Notes: generated by a model from the letters alone, not told the origin. Shown: positions 36,285-45,089, counted from the stretch's first letter. The stretch: DNA of 64,000 nt from UBA4416 sp036676295 (GCA_036676295.1 JAKFDE010000058.1:186001-250000); one strand, 5' to 3'. Translations and numbers: made by a program.

Positions 36285-36434
36285 CACCATAGAGACATAA
36301 AGAGCACAGAGTAAATATACTCTGTGCTCTTTTTATTTTGGTGTATTCCAGCTGTAGCTGTCACCCTGAGCGGAGTCGAAGGGCGGGGATTATTATTTAT
36401 TTCAGAGTCTTGTTTTCTCTGTGTCTCTGTGGTG
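36285..36434. repeat. 150-bp MITE-like element with terminal inverted repeats
   Basis: CACCATAGAGACA (36285-36297) and TGTCTCTGTGGTG (36422-36434) are inverted copies that match at 12 of 13 positions. Inside lie the serS terminator hairpin and a CACCCTGAGCGGAGTCGAAG repeat (36362-36383). No coding sequence is convincing; an 82-codon frame across it is spurious. Confidence 0.65.
36299..36334 (+). terminator. Terminator of serS
   Basis: AAAGAGCACAGAGTA (36299-36313) and its exact complement (36318-36332) form a 15-bp stem with a 4-base loop and a T tail. It is part of the dispersed CTCTGTGCTCTTT repeat family. Confidence 0.9.
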
Positions 36435-36494
36435 CATCATTTAAAACAATAACCCTCTTGCATTCACGTTATATAATTTCTATTTTAGTACAAG

Positions 36495-37997
36495 ATGAAT
36501 ATCTACTCAAAAAAACAACAATGGAAATGGATACTGTTTGTAGTAGCTATTCTCATTATATTCACATCCTTGTGGTACACCAATAAACTGGTGAAACGTA
36601 TTGCCGATGATGAACGAAAAAAAGTTGAGCTATGGGCAGAAGCGGTTCAGAAAAAAGCACGCTTAGTAAAGTTCACTAACGATCTGTTTCAAAAATTACA
36701 AAGCGAAGAACGTAAAAAGGCAGAGTTATACGCTTCGGCTACTGAGCAATTAAATAAAGATATTACAGATATTTCGTTTGTATTAAAAGTATTACAGGAT
36801 AACACAACAGTCCCGGTTATTTTAACTGATGAAAATCATCAGGTAACAGCGAGTCGAAATTTAGATTCCGCTATTGCCAATAACAAAGAGGCTTTGCAAA
36901 ATGAGCTGGAAGTAATGCGTAAAACCTACCAACCGGTAGTGATCGATTATTACAAAGGCAAAAAAAATTATTTGTACTATAAAGACAGTCGGTTGTTTAA
37001 CGACATTAAAGTAGTATTTGATAGCTTGATAAAATCCTTTATTAATGAGGTGGCCATTAATAGTGCAGCTGTTCCTGTGATCTATACGGATTCAACCAGA
37101 TCAAATATTATTGCAGTTGGTAATTTAGATTCTTTAAAAATTTCTACACCGGAAAAAATTAAGTCTGCGATCCATTTGATGGAGCAACAAAATACACCGA
37201 TAGCAATAGATCTGGGAGAAGGCTCTAAGAATTATATTTTCTATGAGCAATCGCCATTACTCACTCAGTTAAAATATTACCCTTATGTGCAATTTGGTGT
37301 GATTGGTTTGTTTTTATTGATCGCGTATATTTTATTCAGCACAGCCCGAAAAGCTGAACAGGACCAGGTTTGGGTTGGGATGAGTAAAGAAACAGCTCAT
37401 CAACTGGGAACACCTTTGTCGTCACTCATGGCGTGGACCGATTATTTAAAAGCCAATGGCACTGATGAAACGATCGTTAATGAAATGAACAGGGATGTGA
37501 TGCGCTTGCATACGATCACGGAACGTTTTTCTAAAATAGGTTCACAACCAACTTTGCAGGATGAAGATGTATGTGTGGTAGTCCGCAACGCGATTGATTA
37601 TTTAAAAACACGTACGTCTAAAAACGTGAATTATGTTTTGGAAATTCCTGATACAGAAATCCATGCGCAACTATCTGTGCCATTATTTGATTGGGTAATA
37701 GAAAATATTTGTAAAAATGCTATTGATGCTATGGATGGCAAAGGAGAATTTAGAGTAACGATCAAAGAAATTCCTGAAGGGGTTGCCATTGATTTGAAAG
37801 ATACCGGAAAAGGCATTCATAAATCGAAACATAAATCGGTATTTAAACCCGGCTTTACGACTAAAAAACGTGGTTGGGGCTTAGGACTTTCACTATGCAA
37901 ACGTATCATTGAAAATTACCACGATGGAAAAATTTTCGTATTGAATAGTGAAGAAAATAAAGGTACGACTTTCAGAATTATTTTAAAAAGAGGCTAA
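36495..37997 (+). CDS. Membrane sensor histidine kinase with HQLGTP H-box
   Basis: A 500-residue kinase. A first transmembrane helix (about 11-31), a ~230-residue periplasmic domain rich in coiled coil at its start, and a second helix (about 264-284) precede the kinase core. The H-box is KETAHQLGTPLSSLMAW, a divergent form found in a Bacteroidota kinase family. The N-box (ENICKNAIDAMDG), DTGKGI and WGLGLSLCKRII are intact. No response regulator is adjacent; the five-base gap to the MmcQ gene suggests one transcript. The cognate regulator must be elsewhere. Confidence 0.9.
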   Translation: MNIYSKKQQWKWILFVVAILIIFTSLWYTNKLVKRIADDERKKVELWAEAVQKKARLVKFTNDLFQKLQSEERKKAELYASATEQLNKDITDISFVLKVLQDNTTVPVILTDENHQVTASRNLDSAIANNKEALQNELEVMRKTYQPVVIDYYKGKKNYLYYKDSRLFNDIKVVFDSLIKSFINEVAINSAAVPVIYTDSTRSNIIAVGNLDSLKISTPEKIKSAIHLMEQQNTPIAIDLGEGSKNYIFYEQSPLLTQLKYYPYVQFGVIGLFLLIAYILFSTARKAEQDQVWVGMSKETAHQLGTPLSSLMAWTDYLKANGTDETIVNEMNRDVMRLHTITERFSKIGSQPTLQDEDVCVVVRNAIDYLKTRTSKNVNYVLEIPDTEIHAQLSVPLFDWVIENICKNAIDAMDGKGEFRVTIKEIPEGVAIDLKDTGKGIHKSKHKSVFKPGFTTKKRGWGLGLSLCKRIIENYHDGKIFVLNSEENKGTTFRIILKRG

Positions 37998-38002
37998 GTA
38001 TT

Positions 38003-38359
38003 ATGTATCTGGAGGAACTGAGGGAATATTGTTTAAGTAAAAAGGGCGTAGAAGAATGTTTCCCTTTTGGTGAAGACACGTTTGTATACAAGGTAATGGG
38101 TAAAATGTTTTTATTGACGGGTATAGAAAACCAGCCTGTAGAGTTTAATGTAAAATGTGATCCTGAAAAAGCAATAGAGTTAAGAGAGAATTTTTCGTGT
38201 GTGCAACCCGGTTACCATATGAGTAAAAAACATTGGAACACAATTGTCTGCGATGGTTCTGTTAGCCAAAAGCAATTATTGGAATGGGTTGATGATAGCT
38301 ACAATTTGGTAGTAGATTCTTTGCCTAAGAAATTGAAAGCAGAGTTGGAAAGTTTTTAA
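38003..38359 (+). CDS. MmcQ/YjbR family protein
   Basis: A 118-residue protein of the MmcQ/YjbR (CyaY-like fold) family: YCLSKKGVEECFPFGEDT at the start, KMFLLTG, and VQPGYHMSKKHWNT in the middle. Members are often annotated as DNA-binding on structural grounds, but their role is not established. It is co-transcribed with the histidine kinase just upstream, five bases away. Confidence 0.9.
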   Translation: MYLEELREYCLSKKGVEECFPFGEDTFVYKVMGKMFLLTGIENQPVEFNVKCDPEKAIELRENFSCVQPGYHMSKKHWNTIVCDGSVSQKQLLEWVDDSYNLVVDSLPKKLKAELESF

Positions 38360-38398
38360 ATTATTTGGTGACTGAGGCTCTCGAAGTCAACCAAATAA

Positions 38399-39640
38399 TT
38401 ACTCATCCTTAAAAAAATTCAATTTATGCAGATCAATTAATTGAGTGTTCTTGTAATAAAAATTAATGATCTCTGTGTGCTTATAGCTTAACTTCGCCAT
38501 GCGCATAGCGCCTTCCTGACACATACCTACGCCATGACCAAAGCCACGTCCTTTAAAGATCAAGGTATCACCTTGCGGCACGATGCTAAAAAAAGTAGAT
38601 TTTAATTGCAGATCCGTTCGTACATTTTTTAAAGGAACTTTAATATTGTTAGCTTCTAAATAAGATTTACGGTTATCTTGTTTAAATGTCAACGCCAACC
38701 AACGCGCGTTTGAATCCTGTATTGGATAATTGTGTTTTAATTTTAAGTAAGATAACCAATCTTCTTTTGCCATTTTACGTTCCCATCTGGCGTTTGGCAT
38801 CTTCACACTAAAACTATCATTCACACTTCTTAAATAGGGCAGTCTTTTTCCCCATACATCTTCTGAATTAGCTGTTTCTCCACCACTATTGCTATGAAAA
38901 GCGGCATCAATTAAATCCAGATTTTCATCTACGACTACTCTGCCTTTGGTATCAGTCACCGCTTTCATGATTTCAAGTTCGGTGGTCTTTCCGAAATATG
39001 CCTGGCAATGAGTATAATCACATAAATTAAAGCCTTCTGTTGCATGTTTTTGTAAATGTGATAATGCAAAAGTTCTGGCCAGGATAGCTTGTACTTTATA
39101 AAATTCCTGGTAAGAACGTTTCCCGGATTCGGCTTGCACCACACCGGCAATGTAATCGTCCAAAATAACTTCATTCATGCATTTTAAATTTCCGTTTTCG
39201 GTTTCAACAATTAAATTGTCCTGATAAAATCTAGGTTTGCGATCAGGCGCAATTAATTTTAATCTAAATGACCGTCCGGCGTCATGACTTGATATTTTAA
39301 GGCGTTTAAATTTCCCGATGGTATTTTCAAACGTTTTAACTTCGATCGAATCATTCACATAACTGAATTTGATGATCGGGAATTGAGACGTGCTGATGAT
39401 CTCAGCGCCATTAGCCCATACGCTGTAAGTTCCTGCATCCGGACTAAACGTAAAGGATTGTACTTTTAGTTGGGAAAATACTTTAATAGAAACTAGTTCT
39501 TCAGATAAAGAATATTTAGTGTTAGAAGAAGTAATGTGTGTTGTATGAGTTAAAGTAGGTTCAGTAAACACATGTGGCGGTTGCCACTTAGTAATTAAGA
39601 GGATACAGAATATAACGATGAACGAGTTACTTTTTCTCAT
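38399..39640 (-). CDS. SpoIID/LytB-domain protein
   Basis: A 413-residue protein with an N-terminal signal or anchor segment (about 5-20) and a C-terminal SpoIID domain (about 160-400). YIAGVVQAESGKR, FALSH, HSNSGGETANSEDVWG and GRGFGHGVGMCQEGAMRMA are family motifs. SpoIID-type enzymes are lytic transglycosylases that act on peptide-free glycan strands; non-spore-formers such as this use them in wall turnover. Its start overlaps the end of lpxB by 14 bases, so it is the last gene of the surE-lpxB operon. Confidence 0.93.
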   Translation of the reverse strand: MRKSNSFIVIFCILLITKWQPPHVFTEPTLTHTTHITSSNTKYSLSEELVSIKVFSQLKVQSFTFSPDAGTYSVWANGAEIISTSQFPIIKFSYVNDSIEVKTFENTIGKFKRLKISSHDAGRSFRLKLIAPDRKPRFYQDNLIVETENGNLKCMNEVILDDYIAGVVQAESGKRSYQEFYKVQAILARTFALSHLQKHATEGFNLCDYTHCQAYFGKTTELEIMKAVTDTKGRVVVDENLDLIDAAFHSNSGGETANSEDVWGKRLPYLRSVNDSFSVKMPNARWERKMAKEDWLSYLKLKHNYPIQDSNARWLALTFKQDNRKSYLEANNIKVPLKNVRTDLQLKSTFFSIVPQGDTLIFKGRGFGHGVGMCQEGAMRMAKLSYKHTEIINFYYKNTQLIDLHKLNFFKDE

Positions 39641-40757
39641 TTAAATGATCGTAAATTAAGTTGGCTACTTTTTTTGAAGCGCCACTATTGCCCAATAATT
39701 TTATTAAACCATCGTATTCCTTTAGCATGTTTTCTCGTGCTTCGCCTTGTAAAATTTTATTCAATTCATCCGTTAAGTTTTTAGCTGTCAGATCTGTTTG
39801 AATTAATTCTTTCACAACAGGTTTATCTAAAATCAAATTTGGTAAGGAAATATATTTTACGCGATCACCAACTACCATGCGGGCAATAGAGTAGGAAACC
39901 GTGCCACCTTTGTAACAAACTACTTGTGGTAATCTGAATAACGCACTTTCTAAGGTTGAGGTCCCTGATTTGATAATGCCTGCATGTGCATTGTGCATTA
40001 AAGCATAAGTTTGATTAAATACGACTTTCAGGTTTTTATCTAAAGCCATTTGATAAGCCTCCTTTGGTAAATTACTGGTACCTGCAATTACAAACTGATA
40101 CTCTTTAAAATTACCAACTGTATCTAACATGATAGAAAACATGCGTTCTATTTCTTGTTTTCTGCTTCCCGGTAGTACCGCAATAATAGGACGATCATCT
40201 AAATTATTTTTTTCTAAAAATGTTTTTCTGTCCGGTAAAGAAGATTTTTCCTGTTCGATCGCATCTAATAAAGGATGACCTACATAATCAGCATTGTAAT
40301 TATGTTTTTTATAAACCGCTACTTCAAAAGGTAAGATCACAAACATTTTTTCGCAAGCGCGTTTTACAATTTCTACACGATTTTCTTTCCAGGCCCAAAT
40401 GGTTGGAGAGATGTAATATAACACACGAATGCCCTGTTGCTTTGCCCAATCGGCGATGCGTAAATTAAAACCAGGATAATCAACTAAGATCAATACATCG
40501 GGTTTGTAGTTTAAAATATCTTCTTTGCAAAAAGCAATATTTTTAAAAATGGTACGGATGTTTTTGGCTACTTCCACAAAACCCATAAAAGCAAGGTCTT
40601 TAATGTGCTTAATAGGTTTTTGCCCGCTTACTTTTTCCATAAGATCGCCACCCCAAAATCTGAATTGAATGGTATTATCCAATACTAATAATTCACGCAT
40701 CATGTTAGACGCATGCAGATCTCCTGAAGGTTCTCCTGATATGATATAATATTTCAA
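39627..40757 (-). CDS. lpxB: Lipid-A-disaccharide synthase
   Basis: A 376-residue GT19 glycosyltransferase that joins UDP-diacylglucosamine and lipid X to form the lipid A disaccharide. MKYYIISGEPSGDLHASNMM at the start, the FWGGDLM and GHPLLDAI motifs, and VLPGSRKQEIERM are conserved. It lies ten bases after the small membrane protein and overlaps the SpoIID gene. It shows that the organism makes lipid A and therefore has an outer membrane. Confidence 0.97.
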   Translation of the reverse strand: MKYYIISGEPSGDLHASNMMRELLVLDNTIQFRFWGGDLMEKVSGQKPIKHIKDLAFMGFVEVAKNIRTIFKNIAFCKEDILNYKPDVLILVDYPGFNLRIADWAKQQGIRVLYYISPTIWAWKENRVEIVKRACEKMFVILPFEVAVYKKHNYNADYVGHPLLDAIEQEKSSLPDRKTFLEKNNLDDRPIIAVLPGSRKQEIERMFSIMLDTVGNFKEYQFVIAGTSNLPKEAYQMALDKNLKVVFNQTYALMHNAHAGIIKSGTSTLESALFRLPQVVCYKGGTVSYSIARMVVGDRVKYISLPNLILDKPVVKELIQTDLTAKNLTDELNKILQGEARENMLKEYDGLIKLLGNSGASKKVANLIYDHLNEKK

Positions 40758-40767
40758 AATGTGTGTG

Positions 40768-41061
40768 TTAGAGTAAAGAAATGTAAAGCACTAAACCTAC
40801 ATAAGCAAAAGTAGAATACATAATGCCTTTGCTGATGTCGTATGCTTTTTTGTTTAACAGAAGATAGAATACAATTAAGTTAACTACGATACACGCAATC
40901 ACAACTTCCTGAAACATTTCGCCGGCACGCAAATAGCGAATGAATCCGCCAGGGAAACTTAATTGACTGTACTTGATCTGCCAGTAAGAAAAAAAACAAA
41001 TCATAGGAATAACCAATCCTGTTATTAAACCAACCCAGATCTTATCTATTTTGTCTAACAT
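40768..41061 (-). CDS. Small three-helix membrane protein in the surE-lpxB operon
   Basis: A 97-residue protein with three predicted transmembrane helices (about 9-28, 47-66 and 75-95) and little else. No domain recognised. It is one base from surE and ten from lpxB, so it is in the same transcript and probably acts in envelope biogenesis; that is inference from position only. Confidence 0.75.
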   Translation of the reverse strand: MLDKIDKIWVGLITGLVIPMICFFSYWQIKYSQLSFPGGFIRYLRAGEMFQEVVIACIVVNLIVFYLLLNKKAYDISKGIMYSTFAYVGLVLYISLL

Positions 41062-41062
41062 G

Positions 41063-41833
41063 TTATAATGTATTTTTTAAATGAGTAATGTAATTATGTG
41101 CAGTCAGATCATGCATAATTGGTACAACAGATACATAACCATTCTGCAAAGCCCATTCATCAGTATCGGTTGCTTCCGGTTCAAAGTTCACGAATTTTCC
41201 GGTTAGCCAATAGTACGGACGACCATATGGATCGAGACGTTCTTCAAAATCTTCTACCCAGTTGGCTTTAGCTTGTCTACAAACTTTTAAGCCATTGATC
41301 TCATCTGATTTTAATTTCGGGAAATTCACATTTAAGCAAACGCCTTTAGGCAATTCATTTTTTAAAAGTGAAACAATAATTTTTTCTATAAAAAGTGTAG
41401 TTGCCGTAAAATCGGCATTGATATCATAATCACATAAACTAAAACCAACCGCCGAAGTTCCCTCTAAAGAACCTTCAATCGCCGCACTCATAGTGCCCGA
41501 ATAAATAACATTGATAGAACTATTACTGCCATGGTTAATACCCGATAAGATCAGATCAGGTTTACGTGGTAATAATTTAGTGATGGCCATTTTTACGCAA
41601 TCTACGGGAGTGCCTGTGCAACTATATTCACCCATTACACCCTCGTGGTATTTGGTTTTATGAATTCTTAAAGTAGAATTGATGGTGATTGCATGCCCCA
41701 TGCCCGATTGAGGTTTATCAGGAGCAATAACAAAAACATCACCAAATTTTTGAGCAATAGAAGATAAGTGTAAAATGCCGGGAGCGCTTACGCCATCGTC
41801 ATTAATGATCAGGATTAAAGGTTTTTTTTGCAT
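41063..41833 (-). CDS. surE: 5'/3'-nucleotidase SurE
   Basis: A 256-residue metal-dependent nucleotidase. The metal-binding pair D12/D13 is in ILIINDDGVSAPG, and SGINHGSNSSINVIYSGTM carries the conserved Asn and Ser residues. It dephosphorylates nucleoside monophosphates and is linked to survival under stress. It is the first gene of a four-gene operon with a TM protein, lpxB and a SpoIID gene. A weak TAGCTTTA element lies just upstream of the ATG. Confidence 0.97.
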   Translation of the reverse strand: MQKKPLILIINDDGVSAPGILHLSSIAQKFGDVFVIAPDKPQSGMGHAITINSTLRIHKTKYHEGVMGEYSCTGTPVDCVKMAITKLLPRKPDLILSGINHGSNSSINVIYSGTMSAAIEGSLEGTSAVGFSLCDYDINADFTATTLFIEKIIVSLLKNELPKGVCLNVNFPKLKSDEINGLKVCRQAKANWVEDFEERLDPYGRPYYWLTGKFVNFEPEATDTDEWALQNGYVSVVPIMHDLTAHNYITHLKNTL

Positions 41834-41928
41834 GTGTTGTAAAGCTATTGATTTTATAGGGAGTTTTGTGAGGAAAATGAGTTTTTTACTAAACCTGAAC
41901 TGTTGAATTCTTAGCAGTATTTTTAAGG

Positions 41929-41945
41929 TATTTTTGCTATTTTTG
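41929..41945 (+). promoter_or_regulatory. Two overlapping -7 boxes upstream of ridA
   Basis: TATTTTTG occurs at 41929-41936 and again at 41938-41945. Either could serve; the ATG is at 41967, giving a leader of roughly 15-25 bases. Confidence 0.65.
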
Positions 41946-41966
41946 TTTTAACTAACTAATATTTTT

Positions 41967-42347
41967 ATGAAAAAAATTATCAATACTTCTAATGCTCCGG
42001 CACCCATTGGTCCATATAACCAGGCGGTTCAAGTAGGGGATAGCGTGTATGTTTCAGGAACTATTGCTATGGACCTAGCTTCCAAACAATTGATCAAAAC
42101 AAACATTAAAGAAGAAACCAAAATTGTTATGGAATACTTAGGCGCTGTGCTGAAAGAAGCAGGCTTAACGTATGACCATATTGTTAAAACAACCATTTTT
42201 TTGGCAGACATGAACAATTTCGTGCACGTGAATGAGGTATATAGCAGCTATTTTAAAGCTGATTTTCCGGCAAGAGCAACCATTCAGGCCGATAGATTGC
42301 CTAAAGACGCCAATGTTGAAATCAGCGTAGAAGCTCGCGTGTTCTAA
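41967..42347 (+). CDS. ridA: RidA family enamine/imine deaminase
   Basis: A 126-residue RidA/YjgF/UK114 protein. NAPAPIGPYNQAVQVG at the start and FPARATIQADRLP with the catalytic arginine are hallmarks. It hydrolyses reactive 2-aminoacrylate and other imines produced by PLP enzymes. It is transcribed alone, with a good promoter region and a strong terminator. Confidence 0.97.
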   Translation: MKKIINTSNAPAPIGPYNQAVQVGDSVYVSGTIAMDLASKQLIKTNIKEETKIVMEYLGAVLKEAGLTYDHIVKTTIFLADMNNFVHVNEVYSSYFKADFPARATIQADRLPKDANVEISVEARVF

Positions 42348-42374
42348 TTAATTGATTTTAAATAAGTTAATGTT

Positions 42375-42406
42375 AAAAGGGTACTGTTTTCGGTACCCTT
42401 TTTTTG
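42375..42406 (+). terminator. Terminator of ridA
   Basis: AAAAGGGTAC (42375-42384) and GTACCCTTTT (42393-42402) form a perfect 10-bp stem followed by T. Confidence 0.92.
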
Positions 42407-42542
42407 CGGCCAATATTTATTTTGTAGAAGAAAAAATATAATTCGTGTGTTAAAAAACGAGTTTAAACGAAAAAATATATTGAAAAATATTTGTTTGTTT
42501 AGTTTTTTGTTTTAATTTTACTATGAACTAAAAAATTATGTT

Positions 42543-42797
42543 ATGAATATTTTTGTAAGCAACATCAGCTTTAAAGTAAGAGAACAGGCACTAAGTGAAC
42601 TTTTTTCTCAGTACGGCGAGGTTACCTCGGTAAGAATTATTAAGGATAAAGAAACCAAACGCAGTCGTGGTTTTGGTTTTGTTGAAATGGCAAGTGACGA
42701 TGATGGTCAGAAAGCCATTGACGCTTTAAATGGTGCAGAGCACTATGAGCGCGCTATTGTTGTTTCTCAAGCAAAAGGAAAGCCAGAGAACGCATAA
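42543..42797 (+). CDS. Single-RRM RNA-binding protein
   Basis: An 84-residue protein consisting of one RRM. RNP2 is NIFVSNIS and RNP1 is RGFGFVEM, with the usual βαββαβ spacing. Bacterial RRM proteins of this size are abundant in Bacteroidota and act as general RNA chaperones or post-transcriptional regulators; the Gly-rich tail seen in cyanobacterial homologues is absent. It has a long, T-rich leader (about 140 bases from the ridA terminator to the ATG) and its own terminator. Confidence 0.95.
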   Translation: MNIFVSNISFKVREQALSELFSQYGEVTSVRIIKDKETKRSRGFGFVEMASDDDGQKAIDALNGAEHYERAIVVSQAKGKPENA

Positions 42798-42813
42798 TAC
42801 ATAGCACTTTATT

Positions 42814-42847
42814 AAAGCATCCATTAGTAATAATGGGTGCTTTTTTT
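42814..42847 (+). terminator. Terminator of the RRM gene
   Basis: AAAGCATCCATT and AATGGGTGCTTT pair over 12 positions (one G-T) with a 6-base loop, followed by a T run. Confidence 0.9.
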
Positions 42848-42864
42848 ATGAGATAAAATGAAGA

Positions 42865-43317
42865 TCAATTGCGGATAATTAATTTATCAGTGCCATTATC
42901 GTAAAGAGTAGTATAGCCTCTAAGCGATGTAGTAGCAGGGCCTGATATGATCGCGCCATCCACGATTTGCCATTTTGAACCGCTTACGGTATCTTTCAAC
43001 GTAAAGTTGTCTGATTGAACTTTAACCGCTGCGCCTGCATCTTGTGGCAAATAAGTCGATGTTCTTTCTAAGGCTACAAAATCAGTAGCTCCATTTTGAG
43101 ATTTTCTGTAAACAATAATACCATTTACGCCACCATTGATATAAACCCAACCCCCAATATGGCCCAGTTTTGCAACATACAAGGGGTCACTTGGATAAAT
43201 AGTAATATTTACCGTTTGATAAGGTAAATTATCCTGAACAGTTTTGTTTTTCTTTTTACAAAAAGAAAATATCAAAACAATACAGGTTAAAATTATTATG
43301 CTAAATTTTCTAAACAT
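42865..43317 (-). CDS. Rieske-like exported protein lacking the cluster ligands
   Basis: A 150-residue protein with a signal segment (1-19) ending at C20; the lipobox is imperfect (FSFC). The mature part has the layout of Bacteroidota Rieske-type proteins (GGWVYINGGVNGIIVYR, then the ERTSTY and SKWQIVDGAIISGPATTSLRGY regions). Where ring-hydroxylating ferredoxins have CxH and CxxH, this one has Ser, Thr and no further Cys or His, so a 2Fe-2S cluster cannot be bound in the usual way. It is therefore a Rieske fold that has lost its cluster, or a distant relative. It diverges from the S41 protease gene. Confidence 0.65.
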   Translation of the reverse strand: MFRKFSIIILTCIVLIFSFCKKKNKTVQDNLPYQTVNITIYPSDPLYVAKLGHIGGWVYINGGVNGIIVYRKSQNGATDFVALERTSTYLPQDAGAAVKVQSDNFTLKDTVSGSKWQIVDGAIISGPATTSLRGYTTLYDNGTDKLIIRN

Positions 43318-43341
43318 TACTAACCATGTGAGTTAAACCAA

Positions 43342-43349
43342 TAACTTTG
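43342..43349 (+). promoter_or_regulatory. -7 box of the S41 protease (TAACTTTG)
   Basis: Exact TAnnTTTG, 23 bases before the ATG. Confidence 0.65.
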
Positions 43350-43372
43350 TCTTACAAATATATACCTTTCCT

Positions 43373-45007
43373 ATGGATTTTGAACAGCCTAAGTCTCCAA
43401 AAAAACATAACGTTTTCTTGCCAATAATATTGTCTTTAGTACTGATTTTAGGTATTTGGTTAGGTTATTTTTTAAACCAGCGAGTTGGTAATAGTTCTGG
43501 TGTATCACAAAATTACCATGCTGCTACTAAAGATAAGATCAATAGTTTATTAGATTATATCGAATACCAATACGTTGATACTATTAATAAAAAAGATCTG
43601 GTTGAAAAAACCGTAACTGCGATGTTACAAAGCTTGGATCCACATTCAAGCTATATTCCTGCCAATGATTTTGCCGAAGTGAATGAACCATTGGAAGGAA
43701 ATTTTGATGGTATTGGTGTAGAATTTAATATCATTAATGATACCATCAGGGTAGTAACTCCTATTGTAGGCGGCCCATCAGAAAAAATAGGGATCCGAGC
43801 AGGCGATAAATTAATTAAAGTTGAACGTAAAAATGTAGCAGGAGTTAAGATCACTAACAAACAAGTGTTTGATCTATTAAGAGGCGAAAAAGGAAGCGCG
43901 GTTAATGTTGTAATTTTAAGAGCAGGAGTTAAACGTCCTTTAGATTTTAAGATCATTCGTGATGCTATTCCCTTATATAGTTTAGACGCGTCTTATATGG
44001 TTAATTCTACCATTGGTTATATTAAGATCAGTAAGTTTGCTGCCACTACGTATAACGAATACATTAAAGCGTTCAATACGTTAACTAAACAAGGGATGAA
44101 GCAATTAATTTTAGATCTTCGTGGAAACCCAGGCGGATACTTAAATGCAGCGGTAGACATATCGGATGAGTTTTTAGCTAACGGGTTACAAATTGTGTAC
44201 ACGCAAGGAAAATCAAATCCCAAAAAAGTGTACAAAGCTACGGAGCATGGTAGTTTTGAAAACAACGGATTGGTTGTGTTAATTGATGAAGGATCTGCCA
44301 GTGCCAGCGAAATTGTTGCAGGTGCCGTTCAGGATAATGACAGAGGAACGATCATTGGTCGTAGAAGTTTTGGAAAAGGCTTAGTGCAAGATCAGATGCA
44401 ATTACCTGATGGTTCAGCTATACGATTAACCATTGCCCGTTACTATACGCCAACAGGACGTAGTATCCAAAAGCCTTACACCGATGATAAAATGGAATAT
44501 TATAATGAAGAATATGATCGTTATCAACACGGGGAACTATTAAATGTTGACAGCATTAAATTGGATAAAACAAAACAATATAAAACGCCTGAAGGCAAAA
44601 TTGTGTACGGTGGCGGAGGTATTATGCCTGATGTATTTGTGCCTATTGATACCACTAAAACAAATTCGTTTTTAAACAAAGTGTTCTATACCGGATTGAT
44701 CAACACCTTTGCCTTTGAATATGCAGATAAAAACAGAGCGTCATTAAAAACACTAGTTTCAGCTAAAAACTATATTGGTAAGTTTGAAATTAATGCCGCC
44801 ATCTTAAATGAGTTTTATGAGTACTGCGCTAAACAAAGTGTAACGCTGGGTAGTTTGAATAAAGAAAAAACGAGTGAGGCTTTAAAACCATATTTAAAGG
44901 CATTTATAGGCAGAGATGTGTTTGATAAAGATGCGTATTATCCTATTATTAATAAAAATGATAAATGCATTTTAAAAGCTGTGGAGGTTTTATCGGCAGT
45001 AAAATAG
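43373..45007 (+). CDS. S41 family C-terminal processing peptidase (CtpA-like)
   Basis: A 544-residue protein with an N-terminal transmembrane anchor (about 16-36), a PDZ domain (about 95-180) and the S41 catalytic domain. The Ser/Lys dyad lies in EGSASASEIVAGA and SFGKGLVQ. Proteases of this family degrade or process periplasmic proteins from the C-terminus. The last ~130 residues form the helical C-terminal region typical of Bacteroidota members. Length and motifs indicate a complete, active enzyme. Confidence 0.95.
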   Translation: MDFEQPKSPKKHNVFLPIILSLVLILGIWLGYFLNQRVGNSSGVSQNYHAATKDKINSLLDYIEYQYVDTINKKDLVEKTVTAMLQSLDPHSSYIPANDFAEVNEPLEGNFDGIGVEFNIINDTIRVVTPIVGGPSEKIGIRAGDKLIKVERKNVAGVKITNKQVFDLLRGEKGSAVNVVILRAGVKRPLDFKIIRDAIPLYSLDASYMVNSTIGYIKISKFAATTYNEYIKAFNTLTKQGMKQLILDLRGNPGGYLNAAVDISDEFLANGLQIVYTQGKSNPKKVYKATEHGSFENNGLVVLIDEGSASASEIVAGAVQDNDRGTIIGRRSFGKGLVQDQMQLPDGSAIRLTIARYYTPTGRSIQKPYTDDKMEYYNEEYDRYQHGELLNVDSIKLDKTKQYKTPEGKIVYGGGGIMPDVFVPIDTTKTNSFLNKVFYTGLINTFAFEYADKNRASLKTLVSAKNYIGKFEINAAILNEFYEYCAKQSVTLGSLNKEKTSEALKPYLKAFIGRDVFDKDAYYPIINKNDKCILKAVEVLSAVK

Positions 45008-45010
45008 ATC

Positions 45011-45089
45011 AGTCATTCTGAACTTGTTTCAGAATCTGTATTTTGTAAAATTGAACATTTAGAGATGCTGAAATAAATTCAGCATGACT
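45011..45089. repeat. 79-bp dispersed element with inverted ends
   Basis: The ends AGTCATTCTGAA (45011-45022) and TTCAGCATGACT (45078-45089) are inverted copies matching at 11 of 12 positions. Two internal hairpins (45015-45035 and 45065-45085) lie within. The sequence is of the CATTCTGAACTTGTTTCAG type known to me as a recurrent intergenic repeat. Confidence 0.7.

Noticed and set aside
36338..36586. 82-codon frame with several cysteines after serS
   Set aside because: It is made of dispersed repeats and runs into the histidine kinase gene in another frame.
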